Source: Nonlabens ulvanivorans (GTDB lineage Bacteria; Bacteroidota; Bacteroidia; Flavobacteriales; Flavobacteriaceae). From it: a stretch of 64,000 nt of DNA. Below the pieces are notes generated by a model that was not told where the DNA came from, did not search any database, and saw only the letters and a list, made by a program, of their open reading frames with translations. The position numbers were made by a program, and so were the translations under genes. The stretch's first letter is position 1. Every line of letters begins with the position of its first letter. This document shows, in pieces, positions 8,250 through 17,400 of this stretch. Location of the stretch: assembly GCF_000732625.1 (NCBI RefSeq), contig NZ_JPJI01000026.1:372001-436000 (forward strand), given 5' to 3'.

Positions 8250-9830
8250 TTAAAAAACTACTTTTATTGATCTATTCATATCTTCGATATGGAATATATA
8301 AATACCAGAATTAAAAGAGTTCAAATCTAATGGCTTTTCATTCTCAAGCATGCCATTCCACACGCACTGGCCCATAAGGTTATACAGTCTAGCTTTTACC
8401 GCTGGATGCTTTTGTGGTAAATCAATCATGAACTGTTTACTACCATTGATGTAGTGGTTCAATTCTAGACCTTCTAACTGTATTGTACTCAAAATTTGAA
8501 ATACCGCGCCAAAATCAGGAATACCATATCCAAATTGATTATTTGGAGTCATAAAATTATCTGCACTTTGTTCTACAGCATTTTTAATTTGTAAAGGTGT
8601 TACATTAGGATATGCTTGTATCAGACAGGCAATAGCACCGCTAACTAAAGGAGCGCTATAAGAGGTACCACTACCAGAAACTAAAGCTCCATTTTCAGTA
8701 ATTAGTGCCGTACTGCTTCCTTGAGCTACTACGTTAGGTTTTAAACGATTATCAAACGTTGGACCTATACTAGAGAAATTAGACAACTGTTCCGTTGCTG
8801 TTACAGATCCTATGCTAAAGGCTCCATCAGCATCTGCAGGTGCACTTATATAGGGATGCGAAGTCGACGTTCCAGAATTACCGGCACTTACCACGACAAA
8901 CAATCCTTTCTCAAAAGCCACATTTGCACCACGTGATATAAAAGCCGTTTGTCCGTCCAGATCTGTATAACTCAAACTTTCTGCAGGGTTATCAAATCCT
9001 AAATAACCTAGCGACACATTGATAACATCAACACCTAGTGAATCTGCTCGTTCTGCTGCGGCAACCCAATAACTTAATTCTACTGGTGTTTCTGTTGCAA
9101 CATCTTCCGTTCTGAATAGATAATATTGCGCATCAGGCGCGCTTCCTTCAAAATTACCAGCCTCATGTGCTGCCATTATACTTAACACTCGTGCACCGTG
9201 AAAATGATCTCCATAATAACTGTTATCGCCTGCTACAAAATCATAACCACCGGCGATTCCATTATTATTACGCAATTGATTAAATGCAGGATTAGTATCT
9301 ACGTTAGGGAAACCGCTATCAGTTACAGCGATAGTAACACCTGTTCCTGTATGACCCAAATCATGTAAATCATTAAGTCCTATCATGTTAATTTGGTTCA
9401 ATGCATTACCATACGTGAGCGGCGGCATCGTAGTCTGGACAAATTTATTATGGTTGTTGATTTGAGCCATTTTAGTCGGATCTGCAAAATCCACGCTCGA
9501 AACAAAAGAAAATGTTGTTAATGCATTAATATCTGTTTCTAAACCCGTAACATGTACACAATTAAACCATTTAGACTGAGTTTTATAAGTGATACCAGGC
9601 TGCGATTGGATTTGTGCAACATAACTTTGATTGACAGGCACGTCTCGATCATCTATAGCAATTCCATGCCTTGCCTTGCGTTGTATTGCCTTTTGAGTAA
9701 GTATACTTTGTGGCGACGCTATACTAGCAGTGACATTAGGCTTATCTGTAAAGTAAATCCATGCATGAAGTTCTTGTGCATACGCTTTCGCGAAAGCGAG
9801 ATAAAAAACAATACACAGAATAACTCTCAT
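8250..9830 (-). CDS. Secreted S8 (subtilisin-like) peptidase with T9SS sorting domain
   Basis: The 526-residue precursor has a signal peptide (residues 1-18), a pro-region, and a subtilase domain with the triad Asp in AVTDSGFPNVD (about 169), His in DHFHGARVLSIMAAH (about 210) and Ser in GSGTSYSAPLVSG (about 390). The C-terminal 80 residues match a type IX secretion sorting domain: a KARLYNLMGQ strand, the LNSFNSGIYIFHI block and a basic-hydrophobic end IKVVF. It is therefore inferred to be exported by Sec, then by T9SS to the cell surface or medium. Residues 12-16 of the signal peptide (AFAKA) are encoded by the palindrome at 9783-9798. The gene follows mnmA by 9 bases. Confidence 0.9.
   Translation of the reverse strand: MRVILCIVFYLAFAKAYAQELHAWIYFTDKPNVTASIASPQSILTQKAIQRKARHGIAIDDRDVPVNQSYVAQIQSQPGITYKTQSKWFNCVHVTGLETDINALTTFSFVSSVDFADPTKMAQINNHNKFVQTTMPPLTYGNALNQINMIGLNDLHDLGHTGTGVTIAVTDSGFPNVDTNPAFNQLRNNNGIAGGYDFVAGDNSYYGDHFHGARVLSIMAAHEAGNFEGSAPDAQYYLFRTEDVATETPVELSYWVAAAERADSLGVDVINVSLGYLGFDNPAESLSYTDLDGQTAFISRGANVAFEKGLFVVVSAGNSGTSTSHPYISAPADADGAFSIGSVTATEQLSNFSSIGPTFDNRLKPNVVAQGSSTALITENGALVSGSGTSYSAPLVSGAIACLIQAYPNVTPLQIKNAVEQSADNFMTPNNQFGYGIPDFGAVFQILSTIQLEGLELNHYINGSKQFMIDLPQKHPAVKARLYNLMGQCVWNGMLENEKPLDLNSFNSGIYIFHIEDMNRSIKVVF
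9783..9798. repeat. Intragenic palindrome, copy 3 (signal peptide)
   Basis: The exact 16-bp core. Read as AFAKA in the signal peptide of the S8 peptidase. Confidence 0.9.
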
Positions 9831-9839
9831 GTGAGCAAG

Positions 9840-11018
9840 TTAAGAAATAACACCCGAACCTAAACATTCATTATCCCGATACCATGCTGCAAACTGTCCA
9901 GGTGAAATAGCACTTTGTGGTGTGTCAAAAATCAAATAAGCGCCATCACTTACTACATTTAAAACTGCCTTTTCTAAGGTCTGTCTGTAACGAATTCTGG
10001 CCATCACATCCATGGTCTGTCCTGGTTGAAATGCCAGATCTTCACGTATCCAGTGCAACTCACTTTTATCTATAAAAAGTCCACGACGGTAAAGTCCTGG
10101 ATGCTGTTTTCCCTGTCCTACATAAATAGTATTACTCTTTACGTCTGTCTCTATCACAAATAATGGTAGTGGTGTTCCTCCTACAGCGAGGCCTTTGCGC
10201 TGTCCACGTGTAAAGTAATGAGCTCCTTGATGTGTGCCCAGTTTTTTACCTTCATGTGGTTGATAGTGTCGCTTGCGCGAAAGCGTCACCATAGTATCCT
10301 CATCTTCCACAACTTCAGCTTTATCCATACTTACCTGTGCCGGAATTTCTATAATATCACCTGTTTTAGGTTTCAATTGTTGCTGCAAAAAGTCTGGTAA
10401 ACGTACTTTACCTATAAAACACAATCCTTGCGAGTCTTTCTTACCTGCAGTAATTAAATCTTGTGAAGCTGCAATTTCTCGAACTTGAGGTTTTTGAAGA
10501 TGCCCTATAGGGAATAACGTACGAGCTAACTGCTCTTGTGACACCTGGCATAGAAAATAGCTTTGATCTTTATTAAGATCTGCACCACCCATAAGATGAT
10601 GAATTTCTTTACCATCAATCATGGTGGTTGTCTTCTGACAGTAGTGTCCTGTAGCAACATAATCTGCTCCTAATTCTAAAGCGATATCCATAAAGACATC
10701 AAATTTAATCTCACGATTACATAAAACGTCTGGATTAGGCGTGCGACCACGTGCATACTCATCAAACATATAATCGACGATACGCTCTTTATATTGTTCA
10801 CTTAAATCTACAGTCTGAAACGGTATCCCTAGCTTATCTGCGACTAACATCGCGTCATTTGAATCTTCTAACCATGGACACTCATCACTTATGGTAACGG
10901 TATCATCATGCCAATTTTTCATAAATAGACCTATAACTTCGTGGCCTTGCTCTTTTAAAAGATATGCCGCGACGCTAGAATCTACTCCACCTGAAAGTCC
11001 TACTACTACTTTTGCCAT
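9840..11018 (-). CDS. mnmA: tRNA-specific 2-thiouridylase MnmA
   Basis: MnmA thiolates U34 of Lys, Glu and Gln tRNAs using persulfide sulfur. The 392-residue enzyme has the PP-loop ATP site GLSGGVDSS (residues 6-14), the catalytic cysteine in [14 protein letters not shown] (about 100), the second cysteine in GLCFIGK (about 203) and the [10 protein letters not shown] block. The ATG at 11018 ([11 protein letters not shown]) is preferred over a start 23 codons upstream because a -7 box lies 4 bases before it. Residues about 245-249 (LSRKR) fall in the variable insert before the beta-barrel and carry a one-mismatch palindrome copy (10270-10285). Confidence 0.95.
   Translation of the reverse strand: MAKVVVGLSGGVDSSVAAYLLKEQGHEVIGLFMKNWHDDTVTISDECPWLEDSNDAMLVADKLGIPFQTVDLSEQYKERIVDYMFDEYARGRTPNPDVLCNREIKFDVFMDIALELGADYVATGHYCQKTTTMIDGKEIHHLMGGADLNKDQSYFLCQVSQEQLARTLFPIGHLQKPQVREIAASQDLITAGKKDSQGLCFIGKVRLPDFLQQQLKPKTGDIIEIPAQVSMDKAEVVEDEDTMVTLSRKRHYQPHEGKKLGTHQGAHYFTRGQRKGLAVGGTPLPLFVIETDVKSNTIYVGQGKQHPGLYRRGLFIDKSELHWIREDLAFQPGQTMDVMARIRYRQTLEKAVLNVVSDGAYLIFDTPQSAISPGQFAAWYRDNECLGSGVIS
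10270..10285. repeat. Intragenic palindrome, copy 4 (one mismatch)
   Basis: CGCTTGCGCGAAAGCG, one base from the core. Read as LSRKR in mnmA. Confidence 0.8.
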
Positions 11019-11022
11019 GCTG

Positions 11023-11030
11023 CAAAAATA
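11023..11030 (-). promoter_or_regulatory. -7 promoter box TATTTTTG of mnmA; leaderless start
   Basis: An exact TAnnTTTG on the minus strand, ending 4 bases before the mnmA ATG. Transcription would start at or within a base or two of the A of ATG, so the message is probably leaderless. This fixes the start at 11018. Confidence 0.6.
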
Positions 11031-11170
11031 ATTCATATGTATTACAGTTAACCTTGTAGGCAGGTTGATTTTTCTTATAGTGAGCATGATAAAAATTGAT
11101 AATGAACAGTCCTAATTTATTGTTTAATATTTTTAACAAATCATTAAACATAATAGAAAGTGTTTGAGAC

Positions 11171-11178
11171 TATATTTG
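11171..11178 (+). promoter_or_regulatory. -7 promoter box TATATTTG of the fasciclin gene
   Basis: An exact TAnnTTTG, 29 bases before the ATG at 11208, predicting a leader of about 25 bases. It lies downstream of an alternative TTG/ATG reading frame start, which supports 11208. Confidence 0.5.
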
Positions 11179-11207
11179 AACAAATAAAAAAACTAAAACC
11201 CAAACTC

Positions 11208-12161
11208 ATGAAAAAGTTAATAACCAATTTCAAGGTATTGATGCTTGTGGCACTTACCATAGGTGCAGCATCTTGTACAGATGATGATGACAACGGCGGA
11301 GTATTAGATAATAACAATTCTGCTTATGACTTAACAGTAGACAATCCTGATTTTACTATCCTTAATGCGGCATTATTAAGAACAGGATTAGACGCTACAC
11401 TAGATCAAGCAGGTGGAACATTTACCGTTTTTGCACCGACAGACACAGCTTTCCAAACATTTTTATCAGCAAATGGTTTTGCTACTATAGATGATGTGCC
11501 AGTTTTAATTTTAAGAAACACATTGCGCAACCACGTACTAGGAACTGTGGCACGATCAACAGACCTTACTGATGGGTATGTAAAGACCAGTGCAACGAAC
11601 GGTGATGGTGACGCATTAGATTTATACGTAGACCTTACAGCTGGTGTAGTACTTAATGGTGGTGCAGAGGTTACTATGGCAGATGTAAGTGTGGATAATG
11701 GAGTCGTTCATGTAGTGGATGAGGTAATTGCTTTACCTACAGTTGTAACACTAGCAGCTGCTAACCCTAGTTTTTCAAATCTAGTTACTGCAGTAGACCA
11801 GGAAGGATTAGTACCTACATTAAGTGATGACACAGCAACTTTTACTGTATTTGCTCCTACTAATGATGCTTTTCAAGCATTAATAGACGAAAGCACAACA
11901 GACGGATTAAATAATATATCAGACGTTCTAGCTTTATCTAATTTAACAGATGTACTTACTTACCACGTAGTGAGTGGTGCAGCGGTAAGAGCCGAAAATA
12001 TTGTAGACGGCGCAAATGTAGATCCTATAGGACCTGGAACTTTTTCTATTACAGGAACAGTAATTACAGACGCACAAACAAGAGATACAAACATTATTGT
12101 AACTAACGTTACAGCAATTAATGGTGTAGTACACGCAATAGATAACGTGTTGCTACCATAA
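11208..12161 (+). CDS. Lipoprotein with two fasciclin (FAS1) domains
   Basis: The 317-residue precursor has a lipoprotein signal peptide (KKLITNFKVLMLVALTIGAASC, lipobox AASC, about Cys22) followed by an acidic DDDDN stretch. Such acidic stretches after the lipid cysteine are common in surface-exposed Bacteroidota lipoproteins. Two FAS1 domains follow (about 42-178 and 182-317). Each has the H1 box FTVFAPT-(D/N)-xAF and the H2 box (GVVHVVDEVIALP and GVVHAIDNVLLP). FAS1 domains mediate adhesion. It is a single-gene unit with its own terminator. Confidence 0.9.
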   Translation: MKKLITNFKVLMLVALTIGAASCTDDDDNGGVLDNNNSAYDLTVDNPDFTILNAALLRTGLDATLDQAGGTFTVFAPTDTAFQTFLSANGFATIDDVPVLILRNTLRNHVLGTVARSTDLTDGYVKTSATNGDGDALDLYVDLTAGVVLNGGAEVTMADVSVDNGVVHVVDEVIALPTVVTLAAANPSFSNLVTAVDQEGLVPTLSDDTATFTVFAPTNDAFQALIDESTTDGLNNISDVLALSNLTDVLTYHVVSGAAVRAENIVDGANVDPIGPGTFSITGTVITDAQTRDTNIIVTNVTAINGVVHAIDNVLLP

Positions 12162-12177
12162 ACTTTTAGGTTAGTAG

Positions 12178-12220
12178 AGAAAAAGCCTCATTGCCTCGTG
12201 CGTGAGGCTTTTTTGTTTTA
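12178..12220 (+). terminator. Rho-independent terminator after the fasciclin gene
   Basis: The arms AAAAGCCTCA (12181-12190) and TGAGGCTTTT (12203-12212) are followed by TTTTGTTTT. The loop is 12 bases. Confidence 0.9.
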
Positions 12221-12267
12221 TAAAATCTCGCGATGATATTGTTTACTTTTACAGTTTAATATCCTTT

Positions 12268-12726
12268 ATGAAATCTACTGCCTTTAAAAAAGAAATTTAT
12301 GATCACTGTCATCATATTTTAGAAGACCGAATGGCAACCATTACTAAAAATCTAGATCGCCTTATGGACTCAAAACAAAATGAGACCAAAAGTAGTGCTG
12401 GTGATAAGTATGAAACAGGTATGGCCATGATTCAAAATGAGGAAGATTTATTCAAAAGGCAACTTGCAGACACCTCTAAAATAATAGAGCATTTTAAAAA
12501 AATAGATGCTGTAAAAAAATGTGATATGGTAGAACCTGGTGCACTTTTAAAGTTGCCTGCCGGCTGGTTTTATGTAAGTGCTGGAATGGGAAAAGTTATG
12601 GTAGATGGAGAAGCCATATTCTGTATCTCTCTACAATCACCTATAGGAGTAGCTTTAAAACATAAAAAGAAGAATGATATCGTAAGCTTTAATCATCAAA
12701 AATTTACGATTCAAGAAATCTACTAG
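12268..12726 (+). CDS. GreA/GreB-like conserved hypothetical protein
   Basis: This 152-residue cytosolic protein has a helical N-terminal half with the pattern SKQNETKSSAGDKYETGMAMIQ, as in the coiled-coil arm of GreA-type proteins. The C-terminal beta-rich half (about 85-152, with GAGMGKVMVDG-like turns and SPIGVALKHKK) resembles a GreA C-terminal domain. In flavobacteria this family is often mis-annotated as 3-oxoacyl-ACP synthase. The ATG at 12268 (MKSTAFKKE) is preferred over an upstream start inside the terminator region. It is followed after 2 bases by a DUF1569 gene. Confidence 0.6.
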   Translation: MKSTAFKKEIYDHCHHILEDRMATITKNLDRLMDSKQNETKSSAGDKYETGMAMIQNEEDLFKRQLADTSKIIEHFKKIDAVKKCDMVEPGALLKLPAGWFYVSAGMGKVMVDGEAIFCISLQSPIGVALKHKKKNDIVSFNHQKFTIQEIY

Positions 12727-12728
12727 TC

Positions 12729-13184
12729 ATGAAAAAGCTACAACAACAACTCACAGAACTTCAAAAGTTTATTGAATTAGGAGATAAGCAAAATAAAACA
12801 ATATCTAAAGTAGGTAGCTACTGGCACATTGATCATACCTTACGTGTATTTAATGGTATACCACAAGCTTTAAAAAACTCAAATCCTCAAAATTTTGAAC
12901 CTAAATGGTCTTTTCTTAAATGGACAATCATGACATTTAAGAAAATCCCTAGAGGAAAAGGTCGTGCCCCTAAACATGTGTTACCAGAAGATCATATCAC
13001 AAAAACTGATTTGCTTCAACAAATACAGCTAGCAGAAAATGGCATTAATGATATTGAACAGCTAGATGCACAATGCCATTTTAAACATCCCTTATTTGGG
13101 CATTTAGATTTAAAAGAATCTCAAAAATTCCTTGCCATTCATACAGAGCATCATTTAAAAATTATCAGAGATATTTTTAAATAA
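12729..13184 (+). CDS. DUF1569 (DinB-like) protein, cytosolic
   Basis: The 151-residue helical protein has the DUF1569 pattern WHIDHTLRV (about 33), FKKIPRGKGRAPKHV (about 76) and a C-terminal HTEHHLKIIRDI. The histidines could bind metal, as in DinB/YfiT-fold proteins. It starts 2 bases after the GreA-like gene and is therefore co-transcribed. A secreted paralogue lies at 46008-46613. The function is unknown. Confidence 0.75.
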   Translation: MKKLQQQLTELQKFIELGDKQNKTISKVGSYWHIDHTLRVFNGIPQALKNSNPQNFEPKWSFLKWTIMTFKKIPRGKGRAPKHVLPEDHITKTDLLQQIQLAENGINDIEQLDAQCHFKHPLFGHLDLKESQKFLAIHTEHHLKIIRDIFK

Positions 13185-13195
13185 TCATCTTATAA

Positions 13196-13555
13196 TTATT
13201 CCTCTTCGTCTTTAACTTTAGGAACAAATATTTCTGTGCGTTCTAGAAGCTTATCAGACACCTTAAATTCTGTACTGAAATTATACGTTTTATCTTCATA
13301 AAAGTATTTATAATAAGCAGTCTTCAACCATCTTACGTCAGTTGCTTTCTTGTTGTACTCATCATGCGTTGCTATTTTAACCACTTCATTATCTTTCCAT
13401 ACTAGCAATCGATATGCTCCTACTCCATTACTTGCACATCGATTGATAAGTTCTTTAAAATGGTCTGCATTAAACACATAAATAGATTCCTTTTTCACCT
13501 CATAATTAAGGTCGCTAAAAAGGATTTGCGTTAAGAATTGTTCTTGTGGAGTCAT
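13196..13555 (-). CDS. Hypothetical protein
   Basis: This 119-residue soluble acidic protein has no signal peptide or membrane segment. I do not recognise it. It is convergent with the DUF1569 gene (11-base gap) and divergent from rluF. It has a basic/aromatic middle (RWLKTAYYKYFYEDKTY) and an acidic tail. Confidence 0.55.
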   Translation of the reverse strand: MTPQEQFLTQILFSDLNYEVKKESIYVFNADHFKELINRCASNGVGAYRLLVWKDNEVVKIATHDEYNKKATDVRWLKTAYYKYFYEDKTYNFSTEFKVSDKLLERTEIFVPKVKDEEE

Positions 13556-13636
13556 GGAAATAAATTAAAGCACAAAGGTAGGTTGAACTATAGTGTCAAT
13601 AACATCTTTAAAGAAGAAAATATAAACTCAAAATCC

Positions 13637-13644
13637 TACCTTTG
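13637..13644 (+). promoter_or_regulatory. -7 promoter box TACCTTTG of rluF; leaderless start
   Basis: An exact TAnnTTTG ending 4 bases before the ATG at 13649. The message is predicted to be leaderless. This rules out the longer reading frame that opens at 13538. Confidence 0.6.
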
Positions 13645-13648
13645 CCAC

Positions 13649-14410
13649 ATGTCTGAAAACAAAGGAATACGCATTAATAAATACTTGAGTGAACAAGGTT
13701 TTTGCTCACGTCGTGCCGCAGATCGATTAATCGAGCAACAGCGCGTCACCATCAATGGTTCTGTTCCTGAAATGGGAACTAAAGTTCAACCTGATGATGA
13801 AGTTGCTGTAGATGGTGAACCTATTTCAAAAAAGAAAGAAAAGCCTGTTTACATCGCATTTCACAAACCTACTGGGATTGTATGTACAACAGACACACGT
13901 GTAGAACCTGATAATATTATTGAGTACATTAATTATCCTACTCGTATTTTTCCCATAGGACGATTAGATAAAATGAGCGAAGGCTTAATTTTTCTAACTA
14001 ACGACGGTGACATCGTTAATAAAATATTACGCTCTCGTAATAATCATGGTAAAGAATACATTGTTACTGTAGACCATAGTATTGATGACCGATTTATTAG
14101 AAGAATGGCATCAGGAATACCTATTCTAGACACGGTAACTAAAAAGTGTGAAGTAGAGCAAATAGGACGTAAAACCTTTAGAATTGTATTAACGCAAGGA
14201 TTAAACAGACAGATACGTCGTATGTGTGAGTATCTAGATTATCGAGTAACAAAATTGAAACGTATACGCATTATGAATGTAGAGCTAGATATTCCTAAAG
14301 GTACTTATCGTGATTTAACTAAAGAAGAACTAGATGAAATCTACAGACTTACTGCAGAGAGCACAAAAATATATCAAGAAGAAAATAATATTTCTGACGA
14401 AGTAGATTAA
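13649..14410 (+). CDS. rluF: 23S rRNA pseudouridine synthase RluF-type
   Basis: This 253-residue enzyme has an N-terminal S4 RNA-binding domain (IRINKYLSEQGFCSRRAADRLI, residues about 6-27). The RsuA/RluB/E/F catalytic domain carries the catalytic Asp in GRLDKMSEGLIFL (about 107). The blocks HGKEYIVTVD, GIPILDTVTKKCEV and QGLNRQIRRMCEYLDYRVTKLKR match E. coli RluF (U2604 of 23S rRNA) more closely than RluB or RsuA. The C-terminal tail is short and acidic. Confidence 0.85.
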   Translation: MSENKGIRINKYLSEQGFCSRRAADRLIEQQRVTINGSVPEMGTKVQPDDEVAVDGEPISKKKEKPVYIAFHKPTGIVCTTDTRVEPDNIIEYINYPTRIFPIGRLDKMSEGLIFLTNDGDIVNKILRSRNNHGKEYIVTVDHSIDDRFIRRMASGIPILDTVTKKCEVEQIGRKTFRIVLTQGLNRQIRRMCEYLDYRVTKLKRIRIMNVELDIPKGTYRDLTKEELDEIYRLTAESTKIYQEENNISDEVD

Positions 14411-14426
14411 CCTATCCATAATAGAT

Positions 14427-14460
14427 AAAAAAGCCTCGATAATTATCGAGGCTTTTCTAT
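14427..14460. terminator. Bidirectional terminator between rluF and the T9SS adhesin gene
   Basis: The 10-bp arms AAGCCTCGAT (14431-14440) and ATCGAGGCTT (14445-14454) have a 4-base loop. T runs lie on both strands, so it serves the two convergent genes. Confidence 0.9.
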
Positions 14461-14481
14461 TTAATATAATTACGTTTTCAA

Positions 14482-17400
14482 TTATTGTTTCACCACTTTA
14501 GTGGTATAAGTTTCATCTCCGTTACGCAACTCAGCAATGTAAATTCCTGCAGGTAGTTCAGTAAGATCTATTTGAGGATGGTTGTTTGTTAGCTTTCGCG
14601 AAAGCGTAATTCTACCTCTCACATCATATAAAACAACCTGTGCGTTTTCTAACATACCATTTTGCAAGTTTACCTGTACGCTTCCAGAAGTAGGATTAGG
14701 TACTAGACTGAAGTTTACTGTTTGTGGTGTATCAATACTTAATGGTGTTTGGAAAGTTGATGTAAACGTATTAGTAATAATAGGCGGATTGAAATCGAAA
14801 TAAATTTCGGCTGTATTAGGTATTACCGTTCCTTCCATTGATGTTATAGGTTTTATTTTAAAGTATACATAACCATTTGCGCCTACTGGATCTGTGGTAG
14901 CGTCTGGTAATAAAATATTATCAAATCTCCAAACTACTTGATCTTCCATACGTTCCATAACATATGCATGACTTGCATCTATCATTTCAATAGAGTTCCA
15001 GTCCAGTTGTGCGTCTAGTGTATCTTCAATGCGCACGTTAATCGCACTGGCTGTTCCAGTATTTTCAAACCTGATGGTGTAGTAGAAATAGTCATTAGGA
15101 CCAAATTCTGCTGGGTTAATAAACGCTCCACGAGATTCCATTTTATCATTAGGGTCATAACTACCTATGACGATTTGTGAACTTATACTAGAATTGTTAT
15201 TAGGCGTGATGTCATTTGCAACTGGTGTTATACTTGCGGTATTTGTTAAAACATCTCCTAGGTTAATATTAGGTATTACAGGAATTTGCATCTCTATTTC
15301 CATCGTGCGGTATTCAAATGGTAATAGATTAGTGTAATTTAAGTCCACAGTCAATGGGTTAATGACTGCCGCTGGATCATCTACCGCAACTATAGAGAGC
15401 TGTGTGTCATAAGTATATTGTAATTGTCCCATTGCCACAGGTGTAGTTCCTAGATTTGCATAAACGACGGTTTCTTTATAAGTGAAACCTGGTCGAGGTT
15501 GTTGTTGCGGTATAATGTAAACCACTACATCTTCATAAGCAGCAAGAGGTGTTACTAGAAAATCTCTTGTAGTGACTCCTGATCCTGCAGGAATACTTTG
15601 TGCTGTATATGTTGCTGGTGATACGGAGTAATTTGATGCATAAGCTGGTAAAACAGTATAACCTAAATCATAACTATTTGTTGGGTCTGAATCATAGATA
15701 CTATATGCTGCTAGTGGTGTTGCTACTTGCATGACACTACCATTCATGTTCATTTCCCAATCAAAAATCCCCAATGGAAAAGGTACATCTGTTGCGTCCA
15801 CTACACCATTTAAGTTAACATCTAGGATAGATTGCATTCTAACCCCATCACAATTAACGGTAGCCGTACTACTTGTGCCTATTTCTACTTTTAAGAAACC
15901 TGGAGTATTTGAGAAGTTTGAAGTCAACAATAAATAGTAATCACCAGCTTGTGCATTATTTATTTGTCCGATTTCTGGCATGTTTACAGAAAAACTATGA
16001 TCAACATAATTAGCCTGTGTAATACCATTTGCACAACCACCAGTAGCGGTTGTAAAAGGACCATATAGGGCATAATCGACATCTAAGTCTTGCCCTAAAA
16101 AGTCAGGTTGTGTGTTTTGCCACACCTCAATAGTTAAGTCACCACTTGTTGCGATGGGAATATAGAACCATGACGGATTGCGAGGTCCTGTAGCTGAAGA
16201 AAACGGATAATAGTTCCCGGCTTCGGCAGTTGAACCGTCAAAAATATTAATGAATGGTTGACCGATACGATCACATAATGAAAGTGCATTATCACATAAA
16301 TAAGAGTTATTGCAATTTCCTTGAGCATTCAACTGTATAGAATAAATCACATCACAATCACCAGCCACGGTTTCTCTTACAAATATTGTATTGAATGGAC
16401 TATTAACTGGTAAACTATAAAGCAAAGGGTTAGTAATTGATTGGGTCTCATTTTGAGCATCTACAATATCCTCGTAGTAAGTCAATACATTACCGGTATT
16501 AAGTTGAGTTGCCACTACAGTAAGATCAAAATCTACATTTCCATTAAGGTCAACGTCGCATTCATCTAATATCAGCGAAGTTGTATTATCATAGGTATAA
16601 GTATTAATGAACAGATCAAAGCTACCTACTCTATAAGCTCCAGTCGCATTTTCTTCTAGCCTAAAGTATATCATCTGATTATTATTAATACAGTAATTGT
16701 TAGGAGTTGATATCGCACTGGTATCGGCATTTGCGTCTGCATTAGTATTATGATAAGAAATACTGAAATCTGCAGGATTATTAGTTGCCATAATTTGAGC
16801 AGCGTGTTGTGTAAGGTCAAAGCAAACTTGAACTCCAGGATCTGCACATTGTAATAAATGAGATGGATTACCTATAGAGAAGCAAATAGGATCTATAATA
16901 AGTTGTAATGGTGAAGTACTAGCGCAACCAGAAGTAAAAAAGTCTGTTCTTACAAAAACTTGACTAACTGCAATTGCCGTTGATAACTGCGCACCATAGC
17001 CTACTGGATTTATGCGGTTTAAAGCATCTTGTTGTGTTAAATAGTATTCTGTAAATGCACTATTCACATTAGGTGTCGCAGTCGCGTCAATCTCTGCAAG
17101 TACAGTAGCGCTATTCCAATCAATAAATCCATCACCATCATCATCACAGCCCGTAATAGGAGTTAAATTAAATACTGGTGGTGCTGGACTGATAACTAAG
17201 TTAAAAGATTGAGAAGTATCTCCACTTCCTGTAGTAAGATCATGAACTCTAACAAAGATAGGTTGCGTTGTAGATGTACAATAAGGAGAAGTTAACGGGT
17301 TTACGTTGTTATCAGCATCTGCTTGAGAAATATGATAAGTGACACTATACTGGTTTGGTGAAAGCGTTCCGAGAGCTGGAAAATCATTCACGTTTAAATC

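Noticed and set aside
13538-13648. N-terminal extension of the rluF reading frame
   Set aside because: The -7 box at 13637-13644 and the S4-domain start show that translation begins at 13649.
17341-17370. A GAAAGCG half of the palindrome inside the adhesin gene
   Set aside because: Only one arm is present; half-sites of seven bases are expected by chance.
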